In this document: in pieces, positions 16,804-27,000 of the stretch | Layout of the letters: every line of letters begins with the position of its first letter | Numbering within the stretch: the stretch's first letter is position 1 | Assembly: GCA_958399925.1 (NCBI GenBank) | Contig: CATXOC010000003.1 | Span: forward strand, 62,001 to 126,000 | Length of the DNA stretch: 64,000 nt | Source: an uncultured Candidatus Saccharibacteria bacterium | GTDB lineage: Bacteria; Patescibacteriota; Saccharimonadia; Saccharimonadales; Saccharimonadaceae | Direction of reading: 5' to 3' | Translations under genes and position numbers: made by a program | Notes under the pieces: generated by a model | What the model saw: only the letters and a program-made list of their open reading frames with translations | Told to the model about the DNA's origin: nothing | Databases searched by the model: none

Positions 16804-18150
16804 TTATTTCAAATGCTGGTTAAGGGCATCGCGAAGATCGGTAGCAGGAACAACGAATTTATTCCGAGCCGCTGATTGTGGTGCAATGGCGTATTTAAAG
16901 CCCAGCTTCTTTGCTTCGGCAATACGTTTCTCTGCCATAGTGGCACTACGGATCTCGCCACCCAAGCCAACTTCGCCAAACACCACCGCTCCATCACGCA
17001 GTTTACGCTCAGCCGCCGCGCTAGCAATCGCCATACAAACCGCTAAATCCGCCGCACGATCGTTCAATTTAATTCCGCCGACCACGTTTATAAAGATATC
17101 CTTGTCGGATAGGTCCAACTTAGTTCGCCGTTCTAAAACAGCGATCAGCAAGATCAGACGATTAGTGTCAAATCCTGACGCTGCACGCTTAGCGTAGCCA
17201 AAACTAGTCTTGTTTACTAACGCCTGTATCTCTACTAGTAGCGGCCTATTACCCTCCATGCCAGCCAACACAATACTGCCATCTGTATCTGATCGCTCTG
17301 CCAGCAATGCCGCCGAAGGATTCTCGACAATCTTTAATCCTTCCTGTGTCATATCGAAAATCGCCACTTCTGAGGTTGAGCCAAAACGGTTCTTTACTGC
17401 TCGAATAATTTTGAAGCCACCATAGCGATCACCCTCAAAATTCAGTACTACATCCACCAAATGCTCTAGTATCTTTGGTCCCGCAATTGAGCCATCCTTG
17501 GTAATGTGGCCAACCAAAATTACTGCCGTATTCGCAAGTTTTGCTGCGCGTATTATCACGTTTGCACAGTTAGTAATCTGACTAACCGTGCCAGGTGCGC
17601 TGGCAATTTCTGCCATTGACATAGTCTGCATAGAGTCAACAATCGCCAACTCGTAATCACCGCTCTGAATAGTCGTCGCCACATCATCAGCGCTGGTAGT
17701 CGCCGCTAGATACAGACTGTCAGTTACCGTAGCGCCTAAACGCTCGGCGCGCAGCTTTACCTGGGATGCCGATTCCTCGCCACTGACATATAAAACCTTT
17801 TTGTTCTTAGAGATATAGCTTGCTATCTGCATTAGAATCGTAGATTTGCCAATGCCTGGCTGGCCCGCAACCAACACAACACCGCCAGGCATTAGACCGC
17901 CGCCAAGTACTAGGTCCAAATCAGCAATACCAGTGCCAATGCGGGTTGAAACTTTATCAACCTTAACATCGCGAATACATTCTGCTAAAAGCCGCTTACC
18001 AGCTGAACGCGCTATTACTGACTTGCCTTCCGTCATCGGTGCTTGTTCTGTTAAGCTATTCCATGCACCACAGTTTTCGCATTTACCCGCCCACTTAGGG
18101 TAGCTGGTGCCACACTGTTGGCAGACGAATTTACTCCTCACTTTTACCAT
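16804..18150 (-). CDS. radA: DNA repair protein RadA (Sms), RecA-like branch-migration helicase
   Basis: 448 aa. The N-terminal C4 zinc finger is intact (FVCQQCGTSYPKWAGKCENC). A RecA-like ATPase has Walker A GQPGIGKST, the RadA-specific KNRFG motif in VKNRFGSTSEVAIFDM, and a C-terminal Lon-like domain (FINVVGGIKLNDRAADLAVC). It processes recombination intermediates. The ATG at 18150 is preferred over one at 18159 because a TATAAT box (18158-18163) overlaps the upstream ATG. The downstream ATG falls at the expected transcription start, giving a leaderless mRNA, and it matches the usual family N-terminus. Confidence 0.96.
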   Translation of the reverse strand: MVKVRSKFVCQQCGTSYPKWAGKCENCGAWNSLTEQAPMTEGKSVIARSAGKRLLAECIRDVKVDKVSTRIGTGIADLDLVLGGGLMPGGVVLVAGQPGIGKSTILMQIASYISKNKKVLYVSGEESASQVKLRAERLGATVTDSLYLAATTSADDVATTIQSGDYELAIVDSMQTMSMAEIASAPGTVSQITNCANVIIRAAKLANTAVILVGHITKDGSIAGPKILEHLVDVVLNFEGDRYGGFKIIRAVKNRFGSTSEVAIFDMTQEGLKIVENPSAALLAERSDTDGSIVLAGMEGNRPLLVEIQALVNKTSFGYAKRAASGFDTNRLILLIAVLERRTKLDLSDKDIFINVVGGIKLNDRAADLAVCMAIASAAAERKLRDGAVVFGEVGLGGEIRSATMAEKRIAEAKKLGFKYAIAPQSAARNKFVVPATDLRDALNQHLK

Positions 18151-18157
18151 TGAGTAC

Positions 18158-18163
18158 ATTATA
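18158..18163 (-). promoter_or_regulatory. -10 box of leaderless radA
   Basis: TATAAT ends 7 nt before the ATG at 18150. It overlaps the alternative upstream ATG, which therefore cannot lie in this transcript. Confidence 0.7.
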
Positions 18164-18214
18164 GCACTACACTATTTCCTAAGTGTTGTTGCTAATTATA
18201 GGCCCCATAAAGCA

Positions 18215-20716
18215 CTAGTTACTAGAAATCATTTTCTTTGTCTTGGCGACAACAGCAGTTTTTTCTGTTTCGACCTGTAGAACAATTTCGCCATTTTTAA
18301 TGGTAGCACGAACCATATCACCCCGCTTAATATCACCACGGATAATTTGTTCAGCTAACAAATGCTCAAGGCTTTGCTGCACTACACGACGCAACGGGCG
18401 TGCGCCATATTTTGGGCTAAAGCCTTTATCAACCAAGTAGCGTTTAACCTGGCCGCTAACTACCAAACCAACACCCTTAACTGCAAGTCGCCGATTCAGA
18501 TCGTCAATCATAATGTCAAAGATCTGATTTACTTCAGCACGAGTCAAAGCGTTAAACATGATTATTTCATCAAAGCGGTTTAATAGCTCTGGTCGCATCT
18601 TCTGTTGCAATAGATTCATTACTTCTTCACGATCTTGTACGCGAGCACCACTGTCCTGAGCATCGCCGACCACAAAGCCAACATGTTTAGCGACCATTTC
18701 GTTAGCGCCAATATTACTAGTTAAGATAATTACACAATTGCGAAAATCCACGGTTTTGTTGTGTCCATCGGTCAATGTACCATCCTCTAGAATCTGTAGA
18801 AGGATATTGAATACATCCGGATGTGCTTTCTCAATTTCGTCGAACAAGATGACTGAGTATGGCTGGCGGCGCACTTTATCGGTCAGTGTGCCACCATCAT
18901 CATAGCCGACATAGCCAGCTGGCGCACCAACTAGACGCGCTACCGTATGACGCTCGCTAAATTCACTCATGTCCACTTTGATTAGGCTCTTGCGACTGCC
19001 GAATACTTCATCAGCTAATACCTTCGCTAATTCAGTCTTACCTACACCCGTTGGCCCCAAGAAGATAAATGAACCAATTGGCCGACGCGAATCTGATATG
19101 CCCGCTCGCGAACGACGAATTGCATCTGCAACCGCCGACACTGCCTGTTTTTGACCGATAATCCGACGACCGATACGTTTTTCTAGGTTAACTAGCTTAA
19201 CCGCCTCGTCGCGTTGCAGCTGCTCTAGAGGCACACCCGTCATTACACTAACCGTACGTGCAACATCATTAAGTTTAATAGTTGACGCTGCACCAGTATG
19301 CTCATCTTTCTCAAGTTTCTTAATCTGCTCGTTTAGTCGGCTAATGCGCATTTTTAGCAATGCGGCTTTCTCGTAATCTTCGTCATTAACAGCCGCCTCC
19401 ATCTCGCTATTAAGCTTTTTAGACTCAGTCCTAAATTTTGCCAAGTCTTGCGATACCTTGCTAGTTGCATTAGCAATATGTACGCGCGCCGATGTCTCGT
19501 CAATCACGTCCAGTGCCTTATCGGGCTGTTTGCGTTCAGACAGATAGCGTTGACTTAATCGCACCGCCTCCTTGATAATATTTTCATTAATCTTAACGTG
19601 ATGGTATTCTTCGTATTTTGGCGCCAAACCTTTGAGAATTTTAATCGTGTCAGCTTCATTAGGCTCATCAACCATAATTTCCTGGAAGCGACGAGTTAAG
19701 GCTGAGTCTTTCTCGATAAACTTACGATACTCATCGCTAGTCGTCGCACCAATCAGACGAAAGTCGCCTCGGCTCAATGCTGGCTTCAAAATATTTGCCG
19801 CATCCATTGCGCCATCATTACCTGCTCCTGCACCTATCAATAGATGCAATTCATCAATAAAGACAATCAAATTTTTATCTTTCTGCACTTCACCAACAAC
19901 GCGTTTCAGGCGATCTTCAAATTCGCCGCGAAATTTAGTTCCAGCTAGCAACGCTGCTAGATCTAGCTGAATAATCTTTTTATTTGCAATGAAGCTCGGT
20001 ACTTCACCACTAGCAATTCGCTCCGCTAGACCTTCAACTACTGCAGTTTTACCAACTCCTGCCTCACCAATTAGAACAGGATTATTCTTAGTGCGACGAC
20101 TCAGAATTGTAATCATACGGTCAATCTCGCGATTACGACCAATTACAGGATCCAGCTTTCCGTCCTTTGCAATTTTAGTTAAATCACGGGAATATTTAGC
20201 TAAGAAATTAACCTTTCTTTGACTGCGCGTATTACCTGGACGTTCGCCATCATTAGCGCCTGCCTCTGAACGATTAGTGCCTTCTAAGTAGTCATTTAGC
20301 TCAGCCATAATCTCCATAGTGTCAACACCAAGCTTAGTCAACAGTTGGTATGCTTTTGAATTAGTCTGCGTCATCAGACTAAACAGAATATGCTCCGTAC
20401 CACAGCACTCTTGATGATATTGAGTCGCTACCTCAGCCGCCACTCTAAGCGTCATTTTTAGCGCATCCGAAAAGCCTTTACTCTGGCTACCCGCCCTTAC
20501 AATAGTCGCTGGCGCCAAATTCATTAGTGATGCTAAATCGCCAAAAGTCACACCAGCATCGCCCAATATACGACAAGCCACCGATGTCACCTGATTCATC
20601 ATACCTAGTAAAATATGCTCGGTACCTACTTGTTTAGCATTCGCCATATCTGAGAACATCTCAGCGTGGATTAACGAGGCACGTGCATCATCGGTTAGTT
20701 TCTTGTTGAATTCCAT
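18215..20716 (-). CDS. clpC: ClpC-type AAA+ unfoldase, ATP-dependent Clp protease subunit
   Basis: 833 aa. A double Clp N-terminal repeat comes first (about residues 1-145: [20 protein letters not shown]). AAA1 has Walker [10 protein letters not shown], a UVR-like coiled segment ([20 protein letters not shown]) follows, and AAA2 has Walker [10 protein letters not shown] and the Walker B region [17 protein letters not shown]-terminal D2 small domain ends the protein. The UVR-like middle segment places it with ClpC rather than ClpB. It unfolds proteins for ClpP. The ATG at 20716 lies 6 nt after the -10 TATTAT, hence leaderless; a longer GTG start at 20740 lies inside the CIRCE operator and is rejected. 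Confidence 0.95.
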   Translation of the reverse strand: MEFNKKLTDDARASLIHAEMFSDMANAKQVGTEHILLGMMNQVTSVACRILGDAGVTFGDLASLMNLAPATIVRAGSQSKGFSDALKMTLRVAAEVATQYHQECCGTEHILFSLMTQTNSKAYQLLTKLGVDTMEIMAELNDYLEGTNRSEAGANDGERPGNTRSQRKVNFLAKYSRDLTKIAKDGKLDPVIGRNREIDRMITILSRRTKNNPVLIGEAGVGKTAVVEGLAERIASGEVPSFIANKKIIQLDLAALLAGTKFRGEFEDRLKRVVGEVQKDKNLIVFIDELHLLIGAGAGNDGAMDAANILKPALSRGDFRLIGATTSDEYRKFIEKDSALTRRFQEIMVDEPNEADTIKILKGLAPKYEEYHHVKINENIIKEAVRLSQRYLSERKQPDKALDVIDETSARVHIANATSKVSQDLAKFRTESKKLNSEMEAAVNDEDYEKAALLKMRISRLNEQIKKLEKDEHTGAASTIKLNDVARTVSVMTGVPLEQLQRDEAVKLVNLEKRIGRRIIGQKQAVSAVADAIRRSRAGISDSRRPIGSFIFLGPTGVGKTELAKVLADEVFGSRKSLIKVDMSEFSERHTVARLVGAPAGYVGYDDGGTLTDKVRRQPYSVILFDEIEKAHPDVFNILLQILEDGTLTDGHNKTVDFRNCVIILTSNIGANEMVAKHVGFVVGDAQDSGARVQDREEVMNLLQQKMRPELLNRFDEIIMFNALTRAEVNQIFDIMIDDLNRRLAVKGVGLVVSGQVKRYLVDKGFSPKYGARPLRRVVQQSLEHLLAEQIIRGDIKRGDMVRATIKNGEIVLQVETEKTAVVAKTKKMISSN

Positions 20717-20722
20717 GTTTAC

Positions 20723-20760
20723 ATAATAGCAAATTAGCACTCTATTGTCTAGAGTGCTAA
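20723..20760 (-). promoter_or_regulatory. CIRCE operator with embedded promoter for clpC
   Basis: Perfect CIRCE arms at 20734-20760, -35 TAGACA in the spacer (20746-20751), and -10 TATTAT (20723-20728) 17 nt away. The region 20726-20762 is identical over 37 nt to the clpP operator. Confidence 0.94.
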
Positions 20761-20797
20761 TTCAGTTTTTGCAATTTTTTGATATTGCAGATCTTTA

Positions 20798-21838
20798 TTA
20801 TTCCGTGGCAATATCTAGCTTGTAGCCAGTTAGAACTGAGGCTAGACGCACATTCTGACCTTGCCGGCCAATAGCAACTGATTGCTGACTGGCTGGTACA
20901 ATCACCTTAGCTGTCTTGGCGTCATTATCTAGTTCAATGCTGTTAATTTCAGCCGGGCTAAGCGCATTAGCAATGTAATTACGAATGTCCGTATCATAGG
21001 TTATGATATCAATCTTCTCTGTGTCACCAATCTCATTCATAACCGCCTGAACACGAATGCCCTTTGAGCCTACAAAAGTACCGACGGGATCAATTTCATT
21101 GTTGGAGCTATAGACAGCAATCTTTGTACGGCGGCCAGCCTCACGCGCAATACCACGGATTTCCACCGCACCAGTTTCGATTTCTGGCACTTCTTGTTCA
21201 AACAATAGTTTGACAAAATCAGCATCGCCACGCGATAGAATTATCGTTGGTCCACGATTTTCCTCGCGATCAATATTCTTTAGTAGGACGCGGATACGGC
21301 TACCTACCAATAGGCGCTCACCTGGAATTTGTTCACTGGCTGGCATAATACCTTCACCTCGACCCAGCTCGATGCGCACTACTCGCGGTTCAATTCGAAC
21401 AATCGTACCAGTAATCAGAGTTCCAACCTTGTCATCATATTCACGTGCGACAGACTCGCGCTCAAATTCACGTAGCTTCTGCACCAATACCTGTTTAGCA
21501 GTCATTGCAGCCACACGGCCAAACGTCTTAGCTTCGTATTCTTGCTCGATTTGACCATTCAGTAGAGCATTCTTATCAATTTCCTTGGCTTTTTCTAAAG
21601 TAATTTGACCAGCGCCCTCTGGCTCCTCTACTACATCCCAGTGTACGATAATCTTTGCCGTACCATCATTTCGATTAAGGATAGCACGCACATTCATATC
21701 GCGATCGCCATTATCGCGACGCCAGGCGGCTGCAATAGCGGTTTCGATCGCCGCAACTACTTCATCTTCAGTCAGATTCTTTTCCTCGGCTAACGCATGA
21801 ATTGCTGCCGACATCTGCTTGATATTCAGTCCTTCCAT
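20798..21838 (-). CDS. nusA: Transcription termination/antitermination factor NusA
   Basis: 346 aa. The order is an N-terminal RNA polymerase-binding domain, an S1 domain (GTLITGTIVRIEPRVVRIEL) and two KH domains (GSKGIRVQAVMNEI, IGRQGQNVRLASVLTGYKLD). The acidic-repeat domains of proteobacterial NusA are absent, as in most bacteria. NusA modulates pausing, hairpin termination and antitermination. The ATG overlaps the 3' end of the upstream secreted-protein gene by 13 nt, and its AAAAGGAG site lies inside that gene. A terminator-like hairpin and a TATAAT box just upstream suggest it is nevertheless transcribed on its own. Confidence 0.96.
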   Translation of the reverse strand: MEGLNIKQMSAAIHALAEEKNLTEDEVVAAIETAIAAAWRRDNGDRDMNVRAILNRNDGTAKIIVHWDVVEEPEGAGQITLEKAKEIDKNALLNGQIEQEYEAKTFGRVAAMTAKQVLVQKLREFERESVAREYDDKVGTLITGTIVRIEPRVVRIELGRGEGIMPASEQIPGERLLVGSRIRVLLKNIDREENRGPTIILSRGDADFVKLLFEQEVPEIETGAVEIRGIAREAGRRTKIAVYSSNNEIDPVGTFVGSKGIRVQAVMNEIGDTEKIDIITYDTDIRNYIANALSPAEINSIELDNDAKTAKVIVPASQQSVAIGRQGQNVRLASVLTGYKLDIATE

Positions 21839-23985
21839 ACTTCTCCTTTTGCATAGAAATTATTATACTTACTAAAAACTCCGACCTTACGGCCGGATTG
21901 GATATTCTTAGTATACCTAATGTTGCCATTTAACGCAATAGTTTCATCATCTAAGGCTACGTGATATACACCAGCTGCTAGCCCACTAAAGTTATATTGA
22001 CCGTTATTATCAGTGGTAGATGCAGCTACTTCGTGATTGTCAGCATCTAATAGAACAACTTTGGTATTAGCTAGAGCATAATTAGACATAACAGCGTTGT
22101 CACTAATTAAGCTACGATTTAAATACAGAACCCCCTTAATGGTACTATCATGTGCAACACGCAAGTTTAAGATTGCTCTAGCAACATAACTCTCACCCGT
22201 GTAGCTATTCTTAATGCCATAGCAGAATGTTACAGTATTTTTATTGTAATTAGCTGGTAATGTATAGTTGACTCGTTTGCCATCACTGCTAATTTTAAAG
22301 TTTCCAGTGGGTCGTCGACATTCATCAGTATCAAGCACGCTATTAATAATCAGCCGGTCATCATTGACACCATTCGAGCCTCTCTGACTGGATAGTAGAT
22401 TCAAGCTATATTCCTGAGATTTACTGATGTTATCAACATTCAGATCGATATTTCTATCCTTAATTACCGCCGGATGCCACAGCCGAACCTCTTTATTAAC
22501 CACATCATTAGGATTAGCAATTCGAAAAGTTTGTTTGTCAGATACTAGTCCAGTATCATTGGCTGTCATAGAATAATCCAAGTCACCAGCCGGCAACTTT
22601 TTAAATGCAAATTTGCCGTCAACTATTGACACACTCTTGGCTCTAGGCTCGCTATACATGCGTTGAAAATAATCTGTTTCGAGATTAGCTGCTCCAGTCG
22701 TCAATGATTCATTATCATCCTTTTGTTTGTTTAGATTTCTGTCGACATACGCCACGCCCTGGATTTCTGCAGTTTCCTTGGGCTTAATCGTCACATTAAT
22801 TTTAGCTTCGTTATCTAATGTAGCTACCCTACTAAAATATTTCTCAGGGTCAGTCAAATCACCTAACGAGCTACGGCTTACTCGACGCACCCGTTCTTTT
22901 GCTTTCTCGATAACCAATGTTCGTTGATAGCTAGTGTCAATCTTGTAGCAAATTGTATCATGACCGTACGACCCAGGATTTGTATCATAACTAACACTAT
23001 GGTACGTTTCTCTATTCGCGCCTACGTCCTGACTATAATCATTTCGCGTGGCACGCCCTAATGTCGGACTACACTGGGTGTTGATCCCATCAACCGCTAG
23101 CATCTTACCGTCGACACCATTTGGGCCCAGGTCATTATCTAGCACTTTGACGTCGCTAGTTGTTGTCTCGCCAATTTTATCAATATCAATCTGTAGATCG
23201 TCATCTCGAGCATGTAGTGCTTTAACCATTTTGAAATTATTATCATCAAATAGACACAAATTTAGTTTGTCGGTAGAACTGTCATTGCAACCAACCAGAG
23301 GATCACTGAGTACGTCTAAGGTTAAATAGCTATATGGACGAATCGGTCTATAAGTATTTCCCGTGTAGCCAGGCTGTACTTCAGCAGTCACAACATACCT
23401 ACCTAACGGCACGTTTCTCATTTCCCATATGCCATAGTCGCCTTCAGTACGTGTTTTACCAAAGAGCGATATTTTACCTGTCATCAAACCAATACTCCAA
23501 ACATATATATTCCAACCCGAGCGATCATGGTTGTGTGGATTATCGTTTTGTTTATAATCAAGGTTATAATCTATCCATACATCACCGCGTAGAATATGAC
23601 GGCCGGTTTTTGGTAGCTCAATATCCAAGTTAACTCTACCTATTTTGACTATTCCTCCTTTAGTTGTAGCTTCATAGCAGAAAGTGTCTTTGCCATCCGT
23701 AAATGGTTTTACTTTATATTCTATAGTGTGATCATCATGAATCGATACGCCTTCAGCCAATTTAGCGGCTATGCAGTCTCCGTTTGCAATATTTACTTTT
23801 TTGATTCGATCGCCCTTAGGCAAAATCGTTTCAGGCAAAGTTATACGCAAAGACTCACTAAGCAAATCTCTCAATGTAACATCAGTGTTATAGGTAGCAT
23901 ACGTGTTCTTACTAGGTGCAGCAAATACAGGGCAGCTCAACACAGATAGCACACCCACCAAAAGCACCGCCCACCTTAACTTCAT
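21826..23985 (-). CDS. Large secreted protein with SdrD_B-like repeat domains
   Basis: 719 aa with a clear signal peptide (MKLRWAVLLVGVLSVLSCPV, cleavage near FAA/PSK). At least three copies of a collagen-binding B-type/SdrD_B-like beta domain can be seen: RGDVWIDYNLDYKQNDN with GIWEMRNVPLGRYVVTAEV, IQGVAYVDRNLNKQKDDNES with GKFAFKKLPAGDLDYSM, and IKGVLYLNRSLISDNAVM with GQYNFSGLAAGVYHVAL. Between them are Ig-like segments with a recurring TFCYGIK/TFCYEATT/TICYKID motif. No sorting signal or membrane anchor ends the protein, so it is probably released or held by partners. A surface or adhesion role is likely by family. A TAAAAT box ends 7 nt before the ATG, so the mRNA is predicted leaderless. 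Confidence 0.88.
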   Translation of the reverse strand: MKLRWAVLLVGVLSVLSCPVFAAPSKNTYATYNTDVTLRDLLSESLRITLPETILPKGDRIKKVNIANGDCIAAKLAEGVSIHDDHTIEYKVKPFTDGKDTFCYEATTKGGIVKIGRVNLDIELPKTGRHILRGDVWIDYNLDYKQNDNPHNHDRSGWNIYVWSIGLMTGKISLFGKTRTEGDYGIWEMRNVPLGRYVVTAEVQPGYTGNTYRPIRPYSYLTLDVLSDPLVGCNDSSTDKLNLCLFDDNNFKMVKALHARDDDLQIDIDKIGETTTSDVKVLDNDLGPNGVDGKMLAVDGINTQCSPTLGRATRNDYSQDVGANRETYHSVSYDTNPGSYGHDTICYKIDTSYQRTLVIEKAKERVRRVSRSSLGDLTDPEKYFSRVATLDNEAKINVTIKPKETAEIQGVAYVDRNLNKQKDDNESLTTGAANLETDYFQRMYSEPRAKSVSIVDGKFAFKKLPAGDLDYSMTANDTGLVSDKQTFRIANPNDVVNKEVRLWHPAVIKDRNIDLNVDNISKSQEYSLNLLSSQRGSNGVNDDRLIINSVLDTDECRRPTGNFKISSDGKRVNYTLPANYNKNTVTFCYGIKNSYTGESYVARAILNLRVAHDSTIKGVLYLNRSLISDNAVMSNYALANTKVVLLDADNHEVAASTTDNNGQYNFSGLAAGVYHVALDDETIALNGNIRYTKNIQSGRKVGVFSKYNNFYAKGEVWKD
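21862..21897 (-). terminator. Intragenic terminator followed by a nusA -10 box
   Basis: On the minus strand TCCGGCC (21891-21897) pairs with GGTCGGA (21880-21886) around a GTAA loop, with one G-U pair. A TTTTT run follows (21874-21878), then TATAAT (21862-21867). All of it lies within the last codons of the secreted-protein gene. A -35 is not clear. Confidence 0.7.
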
Positions 23986-23992
23986 AAGCTAT

Positions 23993-23998
23993 ATTTTA
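23993..23998 (-). promoter_or_regulatory. -10 box of the leaderless secreted-protein gene
   Basis: TAAAAT ends 7 nt before the ATG at 23985, and no Shine-Dalgarno is present. Confidence 0.55.
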
Positions 23999-24052
23999 GC
24001 ACTTATGCCAAGTTATAGCCATATTTTCTCAAGGATTTATTCAGAATTGTAC

Positions 24053-27000
24053 CTATTTCACCCGTACACATTCCTTGCCAAAGATATTTGCAGCCGCATC
24101 GATTAATTGTTGGCAGGCGTTGATACCAAACGGCATTTTAACCGCTGATTTCTTATCCTTGCCCAGCACCAATATAGCCTGATCCTTACCAGTATATTCC
24201 GATAATTTCTGTTTCAAGGCCATCAACGAATTACCGTCCGAAGGATCTTTAACTAACACATACATTCGCTTCGGCTCAGCCGTATCAACTACATTATATT
24301 GCGACATGTCAATCGGCGGCGCTTTGTACGCCGGCGCCTCCGCGGCATATGATGAACCACCGCCATAGCTACCACCACCGTGATAACTACCACCAGAGCC
24401 CTTCGAGTCGCCATTATGCCCACCCTGTTTACCGCGCTTACTCCATTTGTTACGCTGACCAACAGTCGACATATCAACTGGGCCTTTTTTAGTGCCAGTT
24501 GACAGATAGCCGTTTAGTATATCATCGGTAATCACCTCAATTCGGTCAGCAATAATTGATGGATCAGGTTGCTTGTTGCCCTCGCGATCCTTGCCGCTCA
24601 CTCGCCCAACTACCTTTAGCACCGCCGACGGATCCAAATCTTTCGGCATGCTTTCGTATACACGTGGGAACACCACTACCTCAATATCCTTGGTCTTATC
24701 TTCTATTCCTAGAAAAGCCATCTTACTGCCAGATTTCGTCGTCAGTATACGCTGTCTGGCAACTAGGCCACCGATAGTCGCTAGTGCACCATCCTGATCA
24801 GAAGTAATGCTACCAATTGGATTCATCTGTTCTTCGAAGAAGGTTTCGTAACGATCTAGCGGATGCGCCGATAAATATAGACCCAACAGCTCGCGCTCCC
24901 AACCTAGCTGTTCCTTATCGCTAGCTTGACTCGGCGATGGCACCATATCGAGGTGCGATTGCGCCCGTTCCATTTCGCTAGAATCACCTAACATCGAGAA
25001 CAAGTTAGCCTGCCCCGACGCCGCCTCTTTTTGATATTTCTGCGCAAAGGAAATAATTGAGTCTAGGTTAAATAACAGATCTGAACGACTGCCGATAAAG
25101 CCATTCGGTAGTGGTTTTTCCAGCCGGAAGCAGTCGAAGGCGCCAGCTTTAATCAAAGACTCGTAGACTTTACGGTTGCAAACACGACTATTAACTCGCT
25201 TCGCGAAATCCTCTAATGACGCAAATGGCCCATCCTTCTTTTTTGCCAGAATATCCTCGATAGCGGTACCACCAACGCCTTTAATAGCGCCTAGGCCAAA
25301 ACGAATTTTGTTAGTGCCTGGCACAACAGCAAACTCGTTAAAAGACTCGTTGATATCAGGACACACCACCTGCAGTCCTAGTTTCTTGCACTCGGTAATT
25401 TCGATTGTTAGACGATCGGTATTGTCTGAATCACTGGTCATCAAAGCTGCCATATAAGCATCAGGATAGTGCGCCTTTAGGTACGCAGTCCAATAAGCAA
25501 TTAGTCCATAGCACGCAGCATGTGATTTATTAAAACAGTACGACGCAAAATCCTCTAGCTCAAGCCAAAACTTCTCCATCACTTCACGGCTTGCACCTAC
25601 CTTCTCGATAGCACCTTCAATAAAAGCCGGCTTCATTTTCTCGAGCAGCTTAATCTTCTTCTTTGCCACTGCTTTACGTAGAGTGTCAGCCTGACCACCT
25701 GTAAAGCCACAGCATGTCTTAGAAATCATCATGAACTGCTCTTGATAGACCAAGACACCGTAGGTCTCTTCGAGCTGTGGTTTCATCGAAGGGTGTGGAT
25801 AAGAGATTGGCTCTTCACCGTGTTTACGTTTAATGAAAGTATCTATAAACTGCATTGGGCCCGGACGATAGAGCGCCACCATTGCAATAATATCCTCAAA
25901 ATGAGTCGGTTTAAGCTCCTTCAGATAGCGTTTCATGCCCGCCGATTCGAGCTGGAATACACCAGTCGTATCACCACGTTGCAGTAGCTTGTATGTTTTC
26001 TCGTCATCAAGTGGTAAATGTGTTAGATCAACATTTTCATGGTAGACCTTGCGAATAATACGGCGACAGTTATCAATAATCGTAAGGTTTGATAGACCCA
26101 AGAAGTCCATTTTTAGTAAACCCATTTCCTCAACCTGCGGCGCTGGGAATTGCGTCGACACGACGCCCTTCTGTGCCCACTCTAGCGGAATAATATCAAT
26201 TAATGGCTCTGGCGCAATCACAATACCACAGGCATGCACACCGTGACTACGAATCGTGCCCTCCAGTTGCATTGAATAGTCGTAGACCTGCTTAGCCGTC
26301 GGATTAGTCTCGTACTCTTTTCGCATGTCGGGGTCAGACTTTAACATGTCTTTCAGTGTACCTATATGCGCCGACTGTGGACCGGTTGGCACCAATTTAC
26401 TCAAGCGATCAGCTTCGGCATACGGTACCTGTAATACACGTGCCACATCCCGCACTGCTGAACGCGACGCCATAGTGCCAAATGCCACAATGTTACATAC
26501 ATGGTCATGGCCATATTTATCAGCACAATATTCAATAATTGCATCACGGCAGGTGTCCTGCATATCCACATCGATATCAGGCATCGATATGCGATCTGGG
26601 TTCAAAAAACGCTCAAACAGCAAATTATATTTTAGTGGATCAAGGTCGGTAATACGAATACCATACGACACAATAGACCCAGCAGCCGAACCGCGCCCCG
26701 GACCAAAAACATAGCCTTGATTCTTACCCCAGTTAATAAAGTCCTGCACGATTAAGAAATAGCCCTCGTATCCCATCGATCCAATCACGCCCAGCTCCAT
26801 CTCTACGCGCTCGCGTACCGCGTCAGGCAACATTGGCTTAATATCTTCAACCTTGTATTTCTCGGCTTCTTCTAGTGTCATGCCGTTATAGCGCACTAGC
26901 AGACCTTGATACACCAACTTATGAAAATAACTGTGTTCAGTTTCGCCCTCTGGGATACCCGGAAACTTCGGAATCAGGATACGCCCCAGCTCAATCTCAA

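Noticed and set aside
20717..20740. Upstream GTG start of clpC
   Set aside because: It lies inside the CIRCE operator and upstream of the expected transcription start. The same reasoning removes the extended clpP start at 14065.
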